This document shows positions 34,529 to 43,243 of a stretch of 64,000 bases of DNA, one piece after another; the first letter of the stretch is position 1; every line of letters begins with the position of its first letter. This DNA comes from an uncultured Clostridia bacterium (lineage in GTDB: Bacteria > Bacillota > Clostridia > UMGS1883). Made by a program: the position numbers and the translations under genes. The stretch spans positions 1-64,000 of the forward strand of contig CANPZO010000001.1 in NCBI GenBank assembly GCA_947589005.1. The letters run 5' to 3'. The notes under the pieces were generated by a model that ran no database searches, had not been told where the DNA came from, and saw only the letters and a list, made by a program, of their open reading frames with translations.

Positions 34529-35461
34529 ATGGAAAATATTACCCTGCTGCACCGAGGCGGCGCCGGTTATCCGGCAAGGCTGCAAAACCTCAAAAATCCC
34601 CCCGAGACCCTCTACGTCCGAGGCGGCACCGATCCGCTGGACGGCGGCCTGTGCGTGGCCGTTGTCGGCACACGCGCGGCAACGGCCTATGGCCTTTCGG
34701 TGACGGCAAGCTTCTGTCGGGATTTCTGCGAGGCGGGCTTTACAATAGTGACCGGCGGGGCCAGGGGAATAGATACCGCCGCCGCAAGGACGGCGCTCAA
34801 ATACGGAGGTAAACTGATACTGGTTTTGGGCTGCGGCGTCGATGTGGCCTATCCTCCGGAAAACGCGGAGCTTTTTGAGGAGACGGTAAAAAAGGGCGGC
34901 GCGATAATAAGCGAGCTGCCTCCCGGCACTCAGCCCATTTCCACCAATTTTCCAAGTCGGAACCGCATCATAGCCGCCCTCGCCGACGGCTGTCTGGTTA
35001 CGGAGGCCGGAGAAAAAAGCGGGGCGCTGATAACGGCGGAACGCTGCTTTGACCAGAGGAAGCCGGTCTTTTCCGTGCCGGGGAATATAACCTCCGGCCA
35101 GAGCGCCGGCACAAACGAGCTCATACGCTCCGGGGCGGAGATGGCCCTTGACGGGCTGCGCGTGGCCGCGGAAATCAAGCTCTCCATGTCCTTCGCCGAC
35201 CAGACTCTGGCGGCGCCAAAGGCGAGAACGGAAAAGCGTCCCGTAGAAAAGCCCTCTCCACGGCCTGAGAAAAAAATCGCCGGTCTCACGCCGGACGAGG
35301 AAAAAATTATGGCGGCCATACGCGGAGGAGCGGCCACCGTCGCTGAAATTTCCTCCGCCGCGAGTCTTGACGAGGTCGTTCTCGCCCCGGCCATGGTAAT
35401 GCTTGAAATAAAGGGTGTAATCCGTCGTCGGGAGTTTGGCGGAAGGTATGAAGCGATATAA
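34529..35461 (+). CDS. dprA: DNA-processing protein DprA
   Basis: DprA loads RecA on incoming single-stranded DNA during transformation. The 310-residue protein has the Rossmann core with GTRAATAYG, TGGARGIDTAA, GCGVDVAYPPEN and NFPSRNRIIAALA, and a C-terminal winged-helix domain after a Lys/Pro-rich linker. It lacks most of the N-terminal SAM-like domain of longer DprA proteins. ATG at 34529 follows ggaagtgat. It stands alone with its own promoter and terminator, and no other competence gene is visible nearby. Confidence 0.94.
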   Translation: MENITLLHRGGAGYPARLQNLKNPPETLYVRGGTDPLDGGLCVAVVGTRAATAYGLSVTASFCRDFCEAGFTIVTGGARGIDTAAARTALKYGGKLILVLGCGVDVAYPPENAELFEETVKKGGAIISELPPGTQPISTNFPSRNRIIAALADGCLVTEAGEKSGALITAERCFDQRKPVFSVPGNITSGQSAGTNELIRSGAEMALDGLRVAAEIKLSMSFADQTLAAPKARTEKRPVEKPSPRPEKKIAGLTPDEEKIMAAIRGGAATVAEISSAASLDEVVLAPAMVMLEIKGVIRRREFGGRYEAI

Positions 35462-35463
35462 AG

Positions 35464-35492
35464 GAAAATTCCCGCCAAACGCGGGAATTTTC
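35464..35492 (+). terminator. dprA terminator
   Basis: A 12-bp perfect stem gaaaattcccgc/gcgggaattttc, loop caaac, followed by ttttatat on the plus strand. It lies between convergent dprA and dacF and could work both ways. Confidence 0.85.
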
Positions 35493-35516
35493 TTTTATAT
35501 CGGACGAGCCCTAACC

Positions 35517-36866
35517 TCAATCCTCTTTCAGCTTGTTCCTGAGACGCTGCTCAGCCTCGCGGCGTTTGCGAGCGCGGCGGCGGCGTTCCAGCTCGATGCG
35601 GCGTTTGCGGCGCTTATAAAAGACGAAAATGACAGCGGCCGCCGCTAAAATCAACAGTCCGATAAACCATGGAGAGGTAACGAAGTTGATAAATCCGTCG
35701 CCGATATACGATATCACGTCGAATTTATATTCTTTGTCGGCCACGAGATTTATTGTTCCGGCGGATTTGCCGTCGCAGAAATACTCGCACTCCCCTATCA
35801 CGTCGCCTTTTTTCAAAGGCGCCTTAACGAATTCCGGCACGCGAAGCTCCCGGGTTATCTCGCCAGGCTCCTCGCCGTTGGGGTACAGATAATACAGGTT
35901 TTTCTCCGCCTCAAGGAGCACCTGTCCGGCGCGGCGCGCGTTTTTCACGGGTATTTGGCCCACAAGGGCTCCCTTGGACTCTATGACGCTGGTTTTATAG
36001 TTGGCGAAGGTAGTCTCAAAAAAGTTTTTGCAGTCAATATAGCCCTGGGCCTTGCCGTCCACCGTGTCGGAGCCGAAAGTCAGGGCCAGCAGCTCCATAT
36101 CCTTGTCCTTGGCCACCTCCACAAGACAGCTCTTTGCTGCGGAGGTGTAGCCGGATTTCACGCCGATAGCCTTTGAATAGTAGTAATCGGCCCGCTGAAC
36201 CCTGCTTACCATATAGTTGGTATTGACAAGGTTGCGAACCTCCTTGTACTTATCCGTAGGCTGAATGGTATACTGGTCCGTTTTGACTATTTCACGGAAA
36301 TCCTGATTTTCCATGGCATAGCGGGTGAGCGTCGCCATATCCCGCACGGTTGTGTACATACGGTCGTCATGCTCGCCGTGGGTATTGGAAAAGTTGGTGG
36401 CGGTCATGCCAAGCTCGGCGGCCTTATCGTTCATCAGCTTCACAAAGTCGGCGATATTGCCGCTCACTGCCTCGGCCAAAACATTGGTCGCGTCGGCGGC
36501 GGAGGCCAGCATAGCCCCATATAAGAGCTGGCGCACCGACAGGGACTCGCCCGGCTTTATGTCCATAACGGTCACCCCGTCGGGCACGGCGTCCAGCGCC
36601 GTTGCGGAAGCCTCGCACTTCTCCTCGAGATTACATTTTTCCAGCGCCAGTATTGCCGTCATTATCTTGACGGTGCTGGCGGGATTTATTTTTTCATCGG
36701 CATTTTTCTCGTACATTACGCGGCCGGTGTTCATGTCCATAAATATGACGTAAGGAGACAGGGCGTCGAACCCCGCCGCGTCCCTGTCGCCGTCCCTCTC
36801 TGGGGCGGCGCAGACGGAAAAGGAGAGCAGCGCGGCGCACAGCAGAAAAGAAATAAATTTTTTCAT
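35517..36866 (-). CDS. dacF: D-alanyl-D-alanine carboxypeptidase (DacF/DacA type) with altered SxN motif
   Basis: This 449-residue low-molecular-weight PBP trims the fifth D-Ala of peptidoglycan stems. It has a signal peptide, STVK (Ser64, Lys67), KSG (237-239), a PBP5-like C-terminal beta domain, a C-terminal helix (about 405-425) and a very basic tail, so it is a membrane-anchored exoenzyme. The second active-site motif, normally SxN, reads SAAD (122-125), lacking the Asn. ATG at 36866 lies nine bases after agagga. It closes the cluster with ctpA, the M23 peptidase and ftsEX. Activity needs testing because of the altered motif. Confidence 0.88.
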   Translation of the reverse strand: MKKFISFLLCAALLSFSVCAAPERDGDRDAAGFDALSPYVIFMDMNTGRVMYEKNADEKINPASTVKIMTAILALEKCNLEEKCEASATALDAVPDGVTVMDIKPGESLSVRQLLYGAMLASAADATNVLAEAVSGNIADFVKLMNDKAAELGMTATNFSNTHGEHDDRMYTTVRDMATLTRYAMENQDFREIVKTDQYTIQPTDKYKEVRNLVNTNYMVSRVQRADYYYSKAIGVKSGYTSAAKSCLVEVAKDKDMELLALTFGSDTVDGKAQGYIDCKNFFETTFANYKTSVIESKGALVGQIPVKNARRAGQVLLEAEKNLYYLYPNGEEPGEITRELRVPEFVKAPLKKGDVIGECEYFCDGKSAGTINLVADKEYKFDVISYIGDGFINFVTSPWFIGLLILAAAAVIFVFYKRRKRRIELERRRRARKRREAEQRLRNKLKED

Positions 36867-36888
36867 CCGCATATTTCCTCTCATATAA

Positions 36889-36964
36889 AGTCAATACCGC
36901 GCAAAGGAGCCCCGCGCTCATCCTCCGCGAGGAATATCGGCATTGTCTCTGTGCGGTATTGACT
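36889..36964. other. Long inverted repeat in the dacF leader
   Basis: Arms of 15 bp with one mismatch (36889-36903 and 36950-36964, agtcaataccgc and its complement) enclose about 46 bases that contain a smaller cctc/gagg hairpin. It lies between ctpA and dacF, just before the dacF ribosome site. No T-run follows on the minus strand, so it is not a classical terminator. Confidence 0.7.
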
Positions 36965-36983
36965 CAGACTTTTCTAAAACAGT

Positions 36984-38162
36984 TTATTTCAGCTCTTCGA
37001 TGGCGAGCCTCAGCGGTTCATCTTCCTGAGCGTCGAAGGCGACGTTGCCGTACTCGTCAAGGTAGGCGCTGCTCGCCGCCTCGATGTCCGGCGTAACGCC
37101 CTCGTTGAGCCAGATGCCGTCGGGACGGTAATTTTTATAGCTGGTGACCTTTACCACGCCGTCGGAATAGGAGGAGCCCACGGAGAAAATCATCTGGCTA
37201 ACGCCCTTGCCGTAGGTCTTTTCACCTATGATAGTCGCCCTCCCCCGGGCCTGCATACAGCCGGCCACGATTTCGCTGGCGGAGGCGGTGCCGCCATCCA
37301 CAAGGATAGTCAGCGGCAAATCGCAGGCGCCCTTTTTTGCGCGCATTTCATCGCGGTTGCCGTCCTTATCCTCGGTGTACATTATCAATCCGTCGTCAAG
37401 GAACAAATCGCAGACGTCAACGGCCGCGTCCAGGTCGCCGCCGGGATTTTCTCTGAGGTCCAGGACTATGCCCCTGGTGGAGCCGTCAAGCTTGTTGATT
37501 ATGTTGGACAGCTTCTGCGCCGACTCCTTTGAAAAGCCGGTGTAGCGAAGATAGAGCAGACCGTCGCCAAGGTCACGCTTCTCGATGTAATTGGTGTCGA
37601 TTTCCTCCCGTGTCATGGTCAGGTCCAAAAGGTCGCCGCCGCGGCGCACGGTCATTACGAATTCCTTGCCCTTCGGCGACTCCATGCCCTCGCCCTTCAT
37701 ATAGGCGACGGCGTCGTTAAGTGTGGCGCCGGAATAGTTTACGCCGTCAATGGCTACGATAACGTCGCCGCTCATAACTCCGGCGCGTTGGGCGGGGCTG
37801 CCGCCGTAGACGGAAATGACAACTATTTCGTCGGTCCCGATATTGGCGGTTACCTCTATGCCGACGCCGACATAGCTGCCGTTTATACGGGTCATCAGAC
37901 TCTCTGTTTCCTCGGGACTGTAATACACCGAATATGGGTCGTCTATGGAGGACAGTATGGCGCTTATGGCCGCGTCCTCAGCCTTTTCCTCATCGAACTC
38001 CCCGATATATTTGCTCTCTATTATTCGGCTGACAGCCTCAAGACGGTTGAAGCGTCCTCCGCCAACACTGATGCCCAAAGTGTTAAAAATGAGGACGAAC
38101 ATAATACACGTAACGCTGAAGGTGAGCAGTACCGTCAGTAATATTTTGCCTTTGCCGCTCAA
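36984..38162 (-). CDS. ctpA: C-terminal processing peptidase (S41 family)
   Basis: This 392-residue protein has an N-terminal membrane helix (about 5-27), a PDZ domain (about 95-180, SYVGVGIEV) and an S41 protease domain with the nucleophile in GGTASASEIVAG and the lysine in GEKTYGKGVSQ. Such proteases cut extracellular or wall-linked proteins. The start is TTG at 38162 after ggaggtg. It lies 39 bp downstream of the M23 peptidase, so it may process division-related hydrolases (inference). Confidence 0.93.
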   Translation of the reverse strand: MSGKGKILLTVLLTFSVTCIMFVLIFNTLGISVGGGRFNRLEAVSRIIESKYIGEFDEEKAEDAAISAILSSIDDPYSVYYSPEETESLMTRINGSYVGVGIEVTANIGTDEIVVISVYGGSPAQRAGVMSGDVIVAIDGVNYSGATLNDAVAYMKGEGMESPKGKEFVMTVRRGGDLLDLTMTREEIDTNYIEKRDLGDGLLYLRYTGFSKESAQKLSNIINKLDGSTRGIVLDLRENPGGDLDAAVDVCDLFLDDGLIMYTEDKDGNRDEMRAKKGACDLPLTILVDGGTASASEIVAGCMQARGRATIIGEKTYGKGVSQMIFSVGSSYSDGVVKVTSYKNYRPDGIWLNEGVTPDIEAASSAYLDEYGNVAFDAQEDEPLRLAIEELK

Positions 38163-38201
38163 AGAAAAGCACCTCCAATATGCTCAGCCTGACTAAGGCG
38201 G

Positions 38202-39398
38202 TCAATTCAGGTAATCAAGCGGATTTTGCAGGTTCCCGTTATAGCTGACCTCGAAATGGCAGTGAGGTCCGGTGGAATTGCCCGTAGAACCCGCCTTTGC
38301 AATGACCTGCCCACGTTTTACGGTCTCGCCGACAGACACCAGAAGCTGGCTGTTGTGAGCGTAAAGCGTGGTATAGCCGTTGCCGTGGTTTATTACTATA
38401 TACTTTCCGTAGCTTCCGTTATGCTTTGCTATCGTGACGATGCCGTCCTCGGCGGCCACAACATCGGTGCCGTAGGCGGTCGCGATATCTATGCCGCGGT
38501 GAAGGCTGTAGGTGTGGCTGAGAGGATGATTTCGGTAGCCGAAGGGACTTGTTATGCGCGTACCGCTGGGCGCGGGCCACTGGAACTTGCCGCCGGTATA
38601 TGTGGAGGCAAGATAGCTGAGCTGACTGCGCCGTATCTCCTCCTGAGCCTTGCGCTCCTCCTCCTCGTACTTCTTTTCCGCCGCCGCGTAAGCCTTGGCC
38701 GCCAAATCCTCGTTTTCTGAAAGCTCGTCTATCAGCGCCTGCTGCTTTTCCAGCAGAAGCTCAAGCTCCTCCTGGCGGTAACCGAGGCTGGTCTGCTGTT
38801 CCTCCTGCTGGGCGAGCAGCGTCTCCATTTCGGTCTTGGCGTTATTGATAACATTCTGATTGTACACGTAGCGGTCAAGGATATCACGGTCATAGTTGAT
38901 TATGCTTCCGACTATCTCGACCCTTTCGAGAAAATCGCCGAAGCTCGCCGCGCCGAAAAGCACCTCCAGATATGAGGTGCTGCCGTTCTCGTACATAATG
39001 CGGGCACGGGTCTTGAAATCCTCCTCGTAGGCTTTGGTATTGGCCTCCGCCTCCTCCAGCTCGGCCTTCTTCTTTTCGAGCGCCGTCTTGGTGGAGTTTA
39101 TGTCGTTGGTGAGAGATTCTATTTCATCCTCAACGGCGGTGAGCTGGGCGTCAAAGTTTGCGTAATCCTTTACCAAATCGGCCTTGTTGCTTTTTATGGC
39201 CTCAAGCTCCTCCTTGGCCTTGTCTCTGGCGTCCTTCGCCTCGTCAAGAGCAGACGCGCGGCTCAGGGCCGGATACAGGCAGGAGAAGAGGAACAGCGCC
39301 GCCACCGCCAGAGCGCAGACAGCCGCCAGCATACGCTTCCTGTCGCGTCTGTTTTCATTTTTTTTCTTTGTATTCTGTGCTTTTTTCTTTTTATCCAT
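38202..39398 (-). CDS. EnvC-like murein hydrolase or activator with coiled coil and M23 domain
   Basis: This 398-residue protein has a basic N-terminus, one membrane helix (about 25-45), a long coiled coil (about 50-265) and a C-terminal LytM/M23 domain with HRGIDIATAYG and GPHCHFEVSYNG, so the zinc ligands appear intact. Coiled-coil plus M23 proteins are the usual extracellular partner of FtsEX (EnvC in E. coli, CwlO/PcsB-type in Gram-positives). Because the ligands are kept, it may cut peptidoglycan itself, unlike E. coli EnvC. The gene follows ftsX by 22 bp. Confidence 0.9.
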   Translation of the reverse strand: MDKKKKAQNTKKKNENRRDRKRMLAAVCALAVAALFLFSCLYPALSRASALDEAKDARDKAKEELEAIKSNKADLVKDYANFDAQLTAVEDEIESLTNDINSTKTALEKKKAELEEAEANTKAYEEDFKTRARIMYENGSTSYLEVLFGAASFGDFLERVEIVGSIINYDRDILDRYVYNQNVINNAKTEMETLLAQQEEQQTSLGYRQEELELLLEKQQALIDELSENEDLAAKAYAAAEKKYEEEERKAQEEIRRSQLSYLASTYTGGKFQWPAPSGTRITSPFGYRNHPLSHTYSLHRGIDIATAYGTDVVAAEDGIVTIAKHNGSYGKYIVINHGNGYTTLYAHNSQLLVSVGETVKRGQVIAKAGSTGNSTGPHCHFEVSYNGNLQNPLDYLN

Positions 39399-39420
39399 GT
39401 AAGAACATCCCTTTCTGACG

Positions 39421-40293
39421 TCACACCTTCAGGTGCCGGCGGACGGCGGTACGGCTGCCGAAGCTGCCCATTATGATGCCGAAGAGCATGAGCCCTCCCG
39501 CCACGGGCAGAGCGAGCTGGCCGAAGCTGTAAAGCCTGAAAATGTCAAGGAAACCCGCCACATTCCCCACGACGGCCGTATAGCCGAAGGATATGACGAT
39601 TATGGCGATGGAAGCGCCGATTATCCCCACTATTATGCCCTCCAGCATGAAGGGGCGGCGGATAAAGCTGTCCGTTGCGCCGACAAACTTCATTATGTGT
39701 ATCTCGTCCTCACGGGCGTGAACACTGAGCTTGATTGTGTTCTGAATTATGAATACGGCGGTTATTAGCAGTATCAGCATGGCTATAAGGCTGCCGAACT
39801 TTATAAGGTCGGTAGCGGATATGACCTTGCGTATAATGTCCTCACGGTTGACCACCTTGGCCACGCCTCTCACCAGAAGGGCGTTTTGCTCTATCTCGTT
39901 CACGCGGGAAAGGTCGTCGGGCGTTATCTTCACGCTGCTGCGGAGTATGTCGGAGCCGTTCATGTCTCTAAAATATTCGCTGTACTCCGCGCCGAGCTGA
40001 GTTTTGTAATTTTCGAAAGCCTGCTCCTTGCTTTCAAACTCAACGCTTTTAACATTATCTATGGAATTTATCTCGCTGAGTATGCGCTCCTCGTCCGCGG
40101 GCGAGGCGTTTTCGTCTATATAGGCTTGAAGCTCGCACTGAGACGACACCTGCTCGCCGATATAATTTATATTAAAAGCGAAGAGCAAAAATACGCCAAA
40201 AAGAAATAAACAGCAGGCAATAGTCACAATGGAGGCTATTGTCATGACCGCGTTGCGGCCCAGAGAACTAAGGGCAGTTTTAAGCGAGTACAT
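39421..40293 (-). CDS. ftsX: Cell division protein FtsX
   Basis: This 290-residue integral membrane protein has the FtsX layout: first helix (about 20-45) after a cytosolic N-terminus, an extracellular domain (about 50-165) and three more helices toward the C-terminus. It contains VGATDSFIRRPFMLEG, the conserved cytosolic loop. With FtsE it transmits ATP-driven changes to a cell wall hydrolase outside. It overlaps ftsE by 14 bp and precedes the M23 gene, the expected order. Confidence 0.94.
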   Translation of the reverse strand: MYSLKTALSSLGRNAVMTIASIVTIACCLFLFGVFLLFAFNINYIGEQVSSQCELQAYIDENASPADEERILSEINSIDNVKSVEFESKEQAFENYKTQLGAEYSEYFRDMNGSDILRSSVKITPDDLSRVNEIEQNALLVRGVAKVVNREDIIRKVISATDLIKFGSLIAMLILLITAVFIIQNTIKLSVHAREDEIHIMKFVGATDSFIRRPFMLEGIIVGIIGASIAIIVISFGYTAVVGNVAGFLDIFRLYSFGQLALPVAGGLMLFGIIMGSFGSRTAVRRHLKV

Positions 40294-40972
40294 CTAAGTT
40301 ATATCCCCCCTCCTTCTCATCGCGGACAACAACGCCGCTCTCGAGCTGAATTACCCGTTTGTGCGCGTCGTTGACTATCTTTTCGGAATGGGTGACCATA
40401 ACTATCGTGGTGCCCATCTTGTTTATGTCCATAAGGAGCTTCATTATCTCGTCGGCGGTCTCCACATCCAGGTTGCCGGTAGGCTCGTCCGCGATGACTA
40501 TGGCGGGACTGTTTACCAGCGCGCGGGCGATGCAGACGCGCTGCTGTTCACCGCCGGACAGCTCGTTGGGATAATTCTTCGCCCTGTCGGAAAGGCCCAC
40601 AAGACTAAGTATAGTGGGCACCTTGCGCCGTATATCCTTTTTCTTCGCCCGCACGACCTCCATGGCAAAAGCGACGTTTTCATAGACGGTCTTATTGGGC
40701 AGAAGCCGGAAATCCTGAAACACCACCCCAACGCTCCGCCGAAGGTAGGGCAGCTTTCGGTTTTTGAGAGTGTTGACCGTGATACCGTTCACAATAACGT
40801 CGCCGGCATAGGGTTTAAGCTCCCCTGTGAGCAGCTTTATCGCGCTGCTCTTGCCGGCGCCGGTTTTGCCTACGAGAAAGACAAACTCTCCCTCTTCGAT
40901 ATTAAAGCTGACGTTTTCAAGGCCAACGATGTCATTGTCGTAAATGACGGTAACTGATCTGAATTCTATCAA
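40280..40972 (-). CDS. ftsE: Cell division ATP-binding protein FtsE
   Basis: This 230-residue ABC ATPase has Walker [14 protein letters not shown], signature [15 protein letters not shown] and Walker [13 protein letters not shown]. The reading frame extends 34 codons upstream into the regulator gene, but the family sequence begins at [12 protein letters not shown] at 40972 is chosen because ggagg lies seven bases before it. It is 13 bp downstream of the PucR-type regulator and probably co-transcribed with it. Confidence 0.94.
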   Translation of the reverse strand: MIEFRSVTVIYDNDIVGLENVSFNIEEGEFVFLVGKTGAGKSSAIKLLTGELKPYAGDVIVNGITVNTLKNRKLPYLRRSVGVVFQDFRLLPNKTVYENVAFAMEVVRAKKKDIRRKVPTILSLVGLSDRAKNYPNELSGGEQQRVCIARALVNSPAIVIADEPTGNLDVETADEIMKLLMDINKMGTTIVMVTHSEKIVNDAHKRVIQLESGVVVRDEKEGGYNLDVLA

Positions 40973-40985
40973 GCCAATGCCTCCA

Positions 40986-42071
40986 TCACATTTTAGTGGG
41001 GTTGGCCACCAGATACTTCTTGACCATGAGCGCGACCTTGAACACGATGGCATGGTCGAAGATGCGCAAATCAAGACCGGTTATCTTCTGCACCTTATCC
41101 AGCCGGTACACGAGGGTGTTGCGGTGTACGTAGAGCTGGCGCGAGGTCTCGGAAACATTAAGGTTATTCTCAAAGAACTTCTGGATGGTGAACAAAGTCT
41201 CCTGGTCCAGCGAGTCGATGGAATCCTTTTTGAACACCTCGGAAAGGAACAGCTCGCAAAGGGTCGTGGGGAGCTGATAGATAAGGCGGCCTATGCCGAG
41301 ATTTTCATAGTTGACGATTTTTTTGTCGTTGTCAAAGACTCTGCCCACCTCGATGGCGATGTTGGCCTCTTTAAAGCTGCGGGCGATGTCGCGGATATTG
41401 CCCGCCACCGTGCCGATGCCCACAATGACGTTGACCATGGCCTCAGTCTGGAGAGTATCGACGATGCTGCGGGCCATTTTTTCAACATCCTTATAAACCA
41501 TGCCGTCGCGCATTTCCTTGACGATTACGATGGTGTTCCCGTCAAGGTCTATGACAAAGTCCCTGCTGTTTTCCGGGAATATGCCGACAATGACGTCAAA
41601 CACGTCAAAGTCCTTCTTATCGTTCTTCTTCACGACCAGCACCACTCTAGGCGCCTCATAGGAAAGGTGCAGCTCCTTGCTCTTAACAAACACGTCGCCC
41701 GGCAGTATGTTGTCCATGATTATGTTTTTGACAAAATTTGTCTTGTCAAACTTGTCGTCATAGAACTGCTTCATATTGTCGATGGCTATGGTGAGAATTT
41801 CGGCAAACTTGGCCGCCGAAGCGTCCTCGCCCTCCACAAAGCTCACGAACTCAAGCTTACCCCTTGTCTCCACCGGTAGAAAAGTATATCCCAAATAGTG
41901 GATCGCGCCGCCGGCAGCCTCGCATCTGGAAAGAATAACGCTTACGTTGGCGTCTATCTCGGCCGGATTGCCGGGGGAGGTTATGTAGCCGGTATAGTCT
42001 ATCATACCTATCTTCCTGCCAAAAGCTTCCTTAAGCTGGTAGAGCATTGTGTTCAGATACTTGCTTGCCAT
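40986..42071 (-). CDS. PucR/CdaR-type transcriptional regulator
   Basis: This 361-residue protein ends in a PucR-type helix-turn-helix (NNLNVSETSRQLYVHRNTLVYRLDKV split over about 300-330) and has a GGDEF-like or CdaR-type middle region and an N-terminal domain resembling a sensor. ATG at 42071 lies nine bases after aaagga; the TTG at 42080 is less likely. It heads the ftsEX cluster, an unusual place for this family, which more often governs purine, sugar-diacid or amino acid use. Confidence 0.85.
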   Translation of the reverse strand: MASKYLNTMLYQLKEAFGRKIGMIDYTGYITSPGNPAEIDANVSVILSRCEAAGGAIHYLGYTFLPVETRGKLEFVSFVEGEDASAAKFAEILTIAIDNMKQFYDDKFDKTNFVKNIIMDNILPGDVFVKSKELHLSYEAPRVVLVVKKNDKKDFDVFDVIVGIFPENSRDFVIDLDGNTIVIVKEMRDGMVYKDVEKMARSIVDTLQTEAMVNVIVGIGTVAGNIRDIARSFKEANIAIEVGRVFDNDKKIVNYENLGIGRLIYQLPTTLCELFLSEVFKKDSIDSLDQETLFTIQKFFENNLNVSETSRQLYVHRNTLVYRLDKVQKITGLDLRIFDHAIVFKVALMVKKYLVANPTKM

Positions 42072-42134
42072 ATTTCCCAATCCTTTCGCTGTTAAAAGAT
42101 ATGTAAGCCGCGGTTGACCGAACCCAATAAAGAC

Positions 42135-42163
42135 ATTATACTATATGTTTCGGGATTTTGCAA
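42135..42163 (-). promoter_or_regulatory. Promoter of the regulator-ftsEX cluster
   Basis: Minus strand TTGCAA (42158-42163), 17-bp spacer, TATAAT (42135-42140). A 20-bp tandem repeat lies just upstream of the -35 box. Confidence 0.7.
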
Positions 42164-42169
42164 TAGTAA

Positions 42170-42208
42170 TTTGTAACATTTTTGAAAATTTTGTAATAAT
42201 TTTGAAAA
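42170..42208 (-). repeat. 20-bp tandem direct repeat upstream of the regulator promoter
   Basis: Two units, 42170-42188 and 42190-42208, agree at 17 of 19 positions (tttgtaa then attttgaaaa). Period is 20 bp, close to two DNA turns, and the block ends 6 bp upstream of the -35 box. It could be an autoregulatory binding site or an AT-rich UP element. The rest of 42072-42352 holds only the promoter and the hairpin at 42319-42344. Confidence 0.65.
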
Positions 42209-42318
42209 AATCGGTCCATCGTGACTAAAACTCTATAATATTGTACCACTTTTTTGGCGAAATGTCAACAATAATTTTAAGTAAGCACAGGGGAGTATGA
42301 GGTCATTCGCGGCGGAAT

Positions 42319-42344
42319 AAAGGGGCCGCGGCCGCGGTCCCTTT
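42319..42344 (-). terminator. Hairpin downstream of hslO
   Basis: GC-rich inverted repeat, aaaggggccgcgg facing ccgcggtcccttt, with one non-matching pair. The minus strand lacks a good T-run, so it is a weak terminator candidate. Confidence 0.55.
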
Positions 42345-42352
42345 CAAATTCT

Positions 42353-43243
42353 CTATTTTTTTGTCCGCGCCAGCATATTTTCCAGCTCTGGCCTGTCAAA
42401 CTGATACTTGCCGCCGCAGAAGTGGCAGCAAAGCTCGGCGTGACCGTCCTCCTCGATTATCTCACGAAGGTCCTTCTCCCCTATGCTGATAAGGGCCCGT
42501 TCCATTCTTTCACGGCTGCAATCGCAGAGATACTTTGTCTCCATATCCTCGAAATAATCTATTTCATAGCCGCCGAGGAGCCTTTCAACGATATCCACCG
42601 GAGTTTCGCCGGAACTGAGCAGCTGGGTGACGGCAGGTATTTCGGAGATTGCCTTTTCCACCCTGTCCACGTCGGCCTCCAGCGCGCCGGGCAGGAGCTG
42701 TATAACGAAGCCGCCGGCGGCCTTTACGCTGTAGTCGGTGTCCACCAGAACTCCAAGTGCCACCGCCGTGGGGAGCTGTTCGCTGTCGGCAAAGTAACGG
42801 GTCAGGTCCTCGGCTATCTCGCCGCTGACAAGAGGCGTCTGGCCAATGTAGGGCTCCTTCATGTTCAAATCCCTGATGACGCTGAGGAAGCCGTCGCTGC
42901 CCACCGCGCCGCCTACGTCCAGCTTTCCGTCCGGACGCAGAGGAATATCGACAAGGGGGTTGTCCACATAGCCCTTGACGTTGCAGCGTCCGTCGGAAAC
43001 GGCCACCACGCGCCCTATGGGGCCACCGCCGTTGATTTGTACGGTAACGCTGTCGTCATACCCCTTCAGCATACGTCCCAGTATGGCGGCGCCGGTCAGG
43101 GCACGTCCCAGGGCGGCGCAGCAGACCGGACTCATCCTGTGTATCTCCTGCGCCCTGTTGCATAGCGCGGTAGTGTCCGCGGCTATAACGCGGATCCCGC
43201 CGTCGTGAGTTATCGCGCTCGTAATGTTGTCTTTCATTTTCAT
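42353..43243 (-). CDS. hslO: Redox-regulated chaperone Hsp33
   Basis: Hsp33 is activated by oxidation and binds unfolding proteins. The 296-residue protein has the four zinc cysteines of the redox switch, CDC (near 241) and CCHFC (near 274), and the N-terminal folding domain with GRALTGAAILG. Its ATG overlaps the stop of the M42 gene upstream. With rubrerythrin and msrA it forms part of the oxidative-stress content of this window. Confidence 0.94.
   Translation of the reverse strand: MKMKDNITSAITHDGGIRVIAADTTALCNRAQEIHRMSPVCCAALGRALTGAAILGRMLKGYDDSVTVQINGGGPIGRVVAVSDGRCNVKGYVDNPLVDIPLRPDGKLDVGGAVGSDGFLSVIRDLNMKEPYIGQTPLVSGEIAEDLTRYFADSEQLPTAVALGVLVDTDYSVKAAGGFVIQLLPGALEADVDRVEKAISEIPAVTQLLSSGETPVDIVERLLGGYEIDYFEDMETKYLCDCSRERMERALISIGEKDLREIIEEDGHAELCCHFCGGKYQFDRPELENMLARTKK

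Noticed and set aside
40973-41074. N-terminal extension of ftsE
   Set aside because: The sequence is Ser/Cys/Trp-rich and overlaps the regulator gene; a ribosome site points to TTG at 40972.
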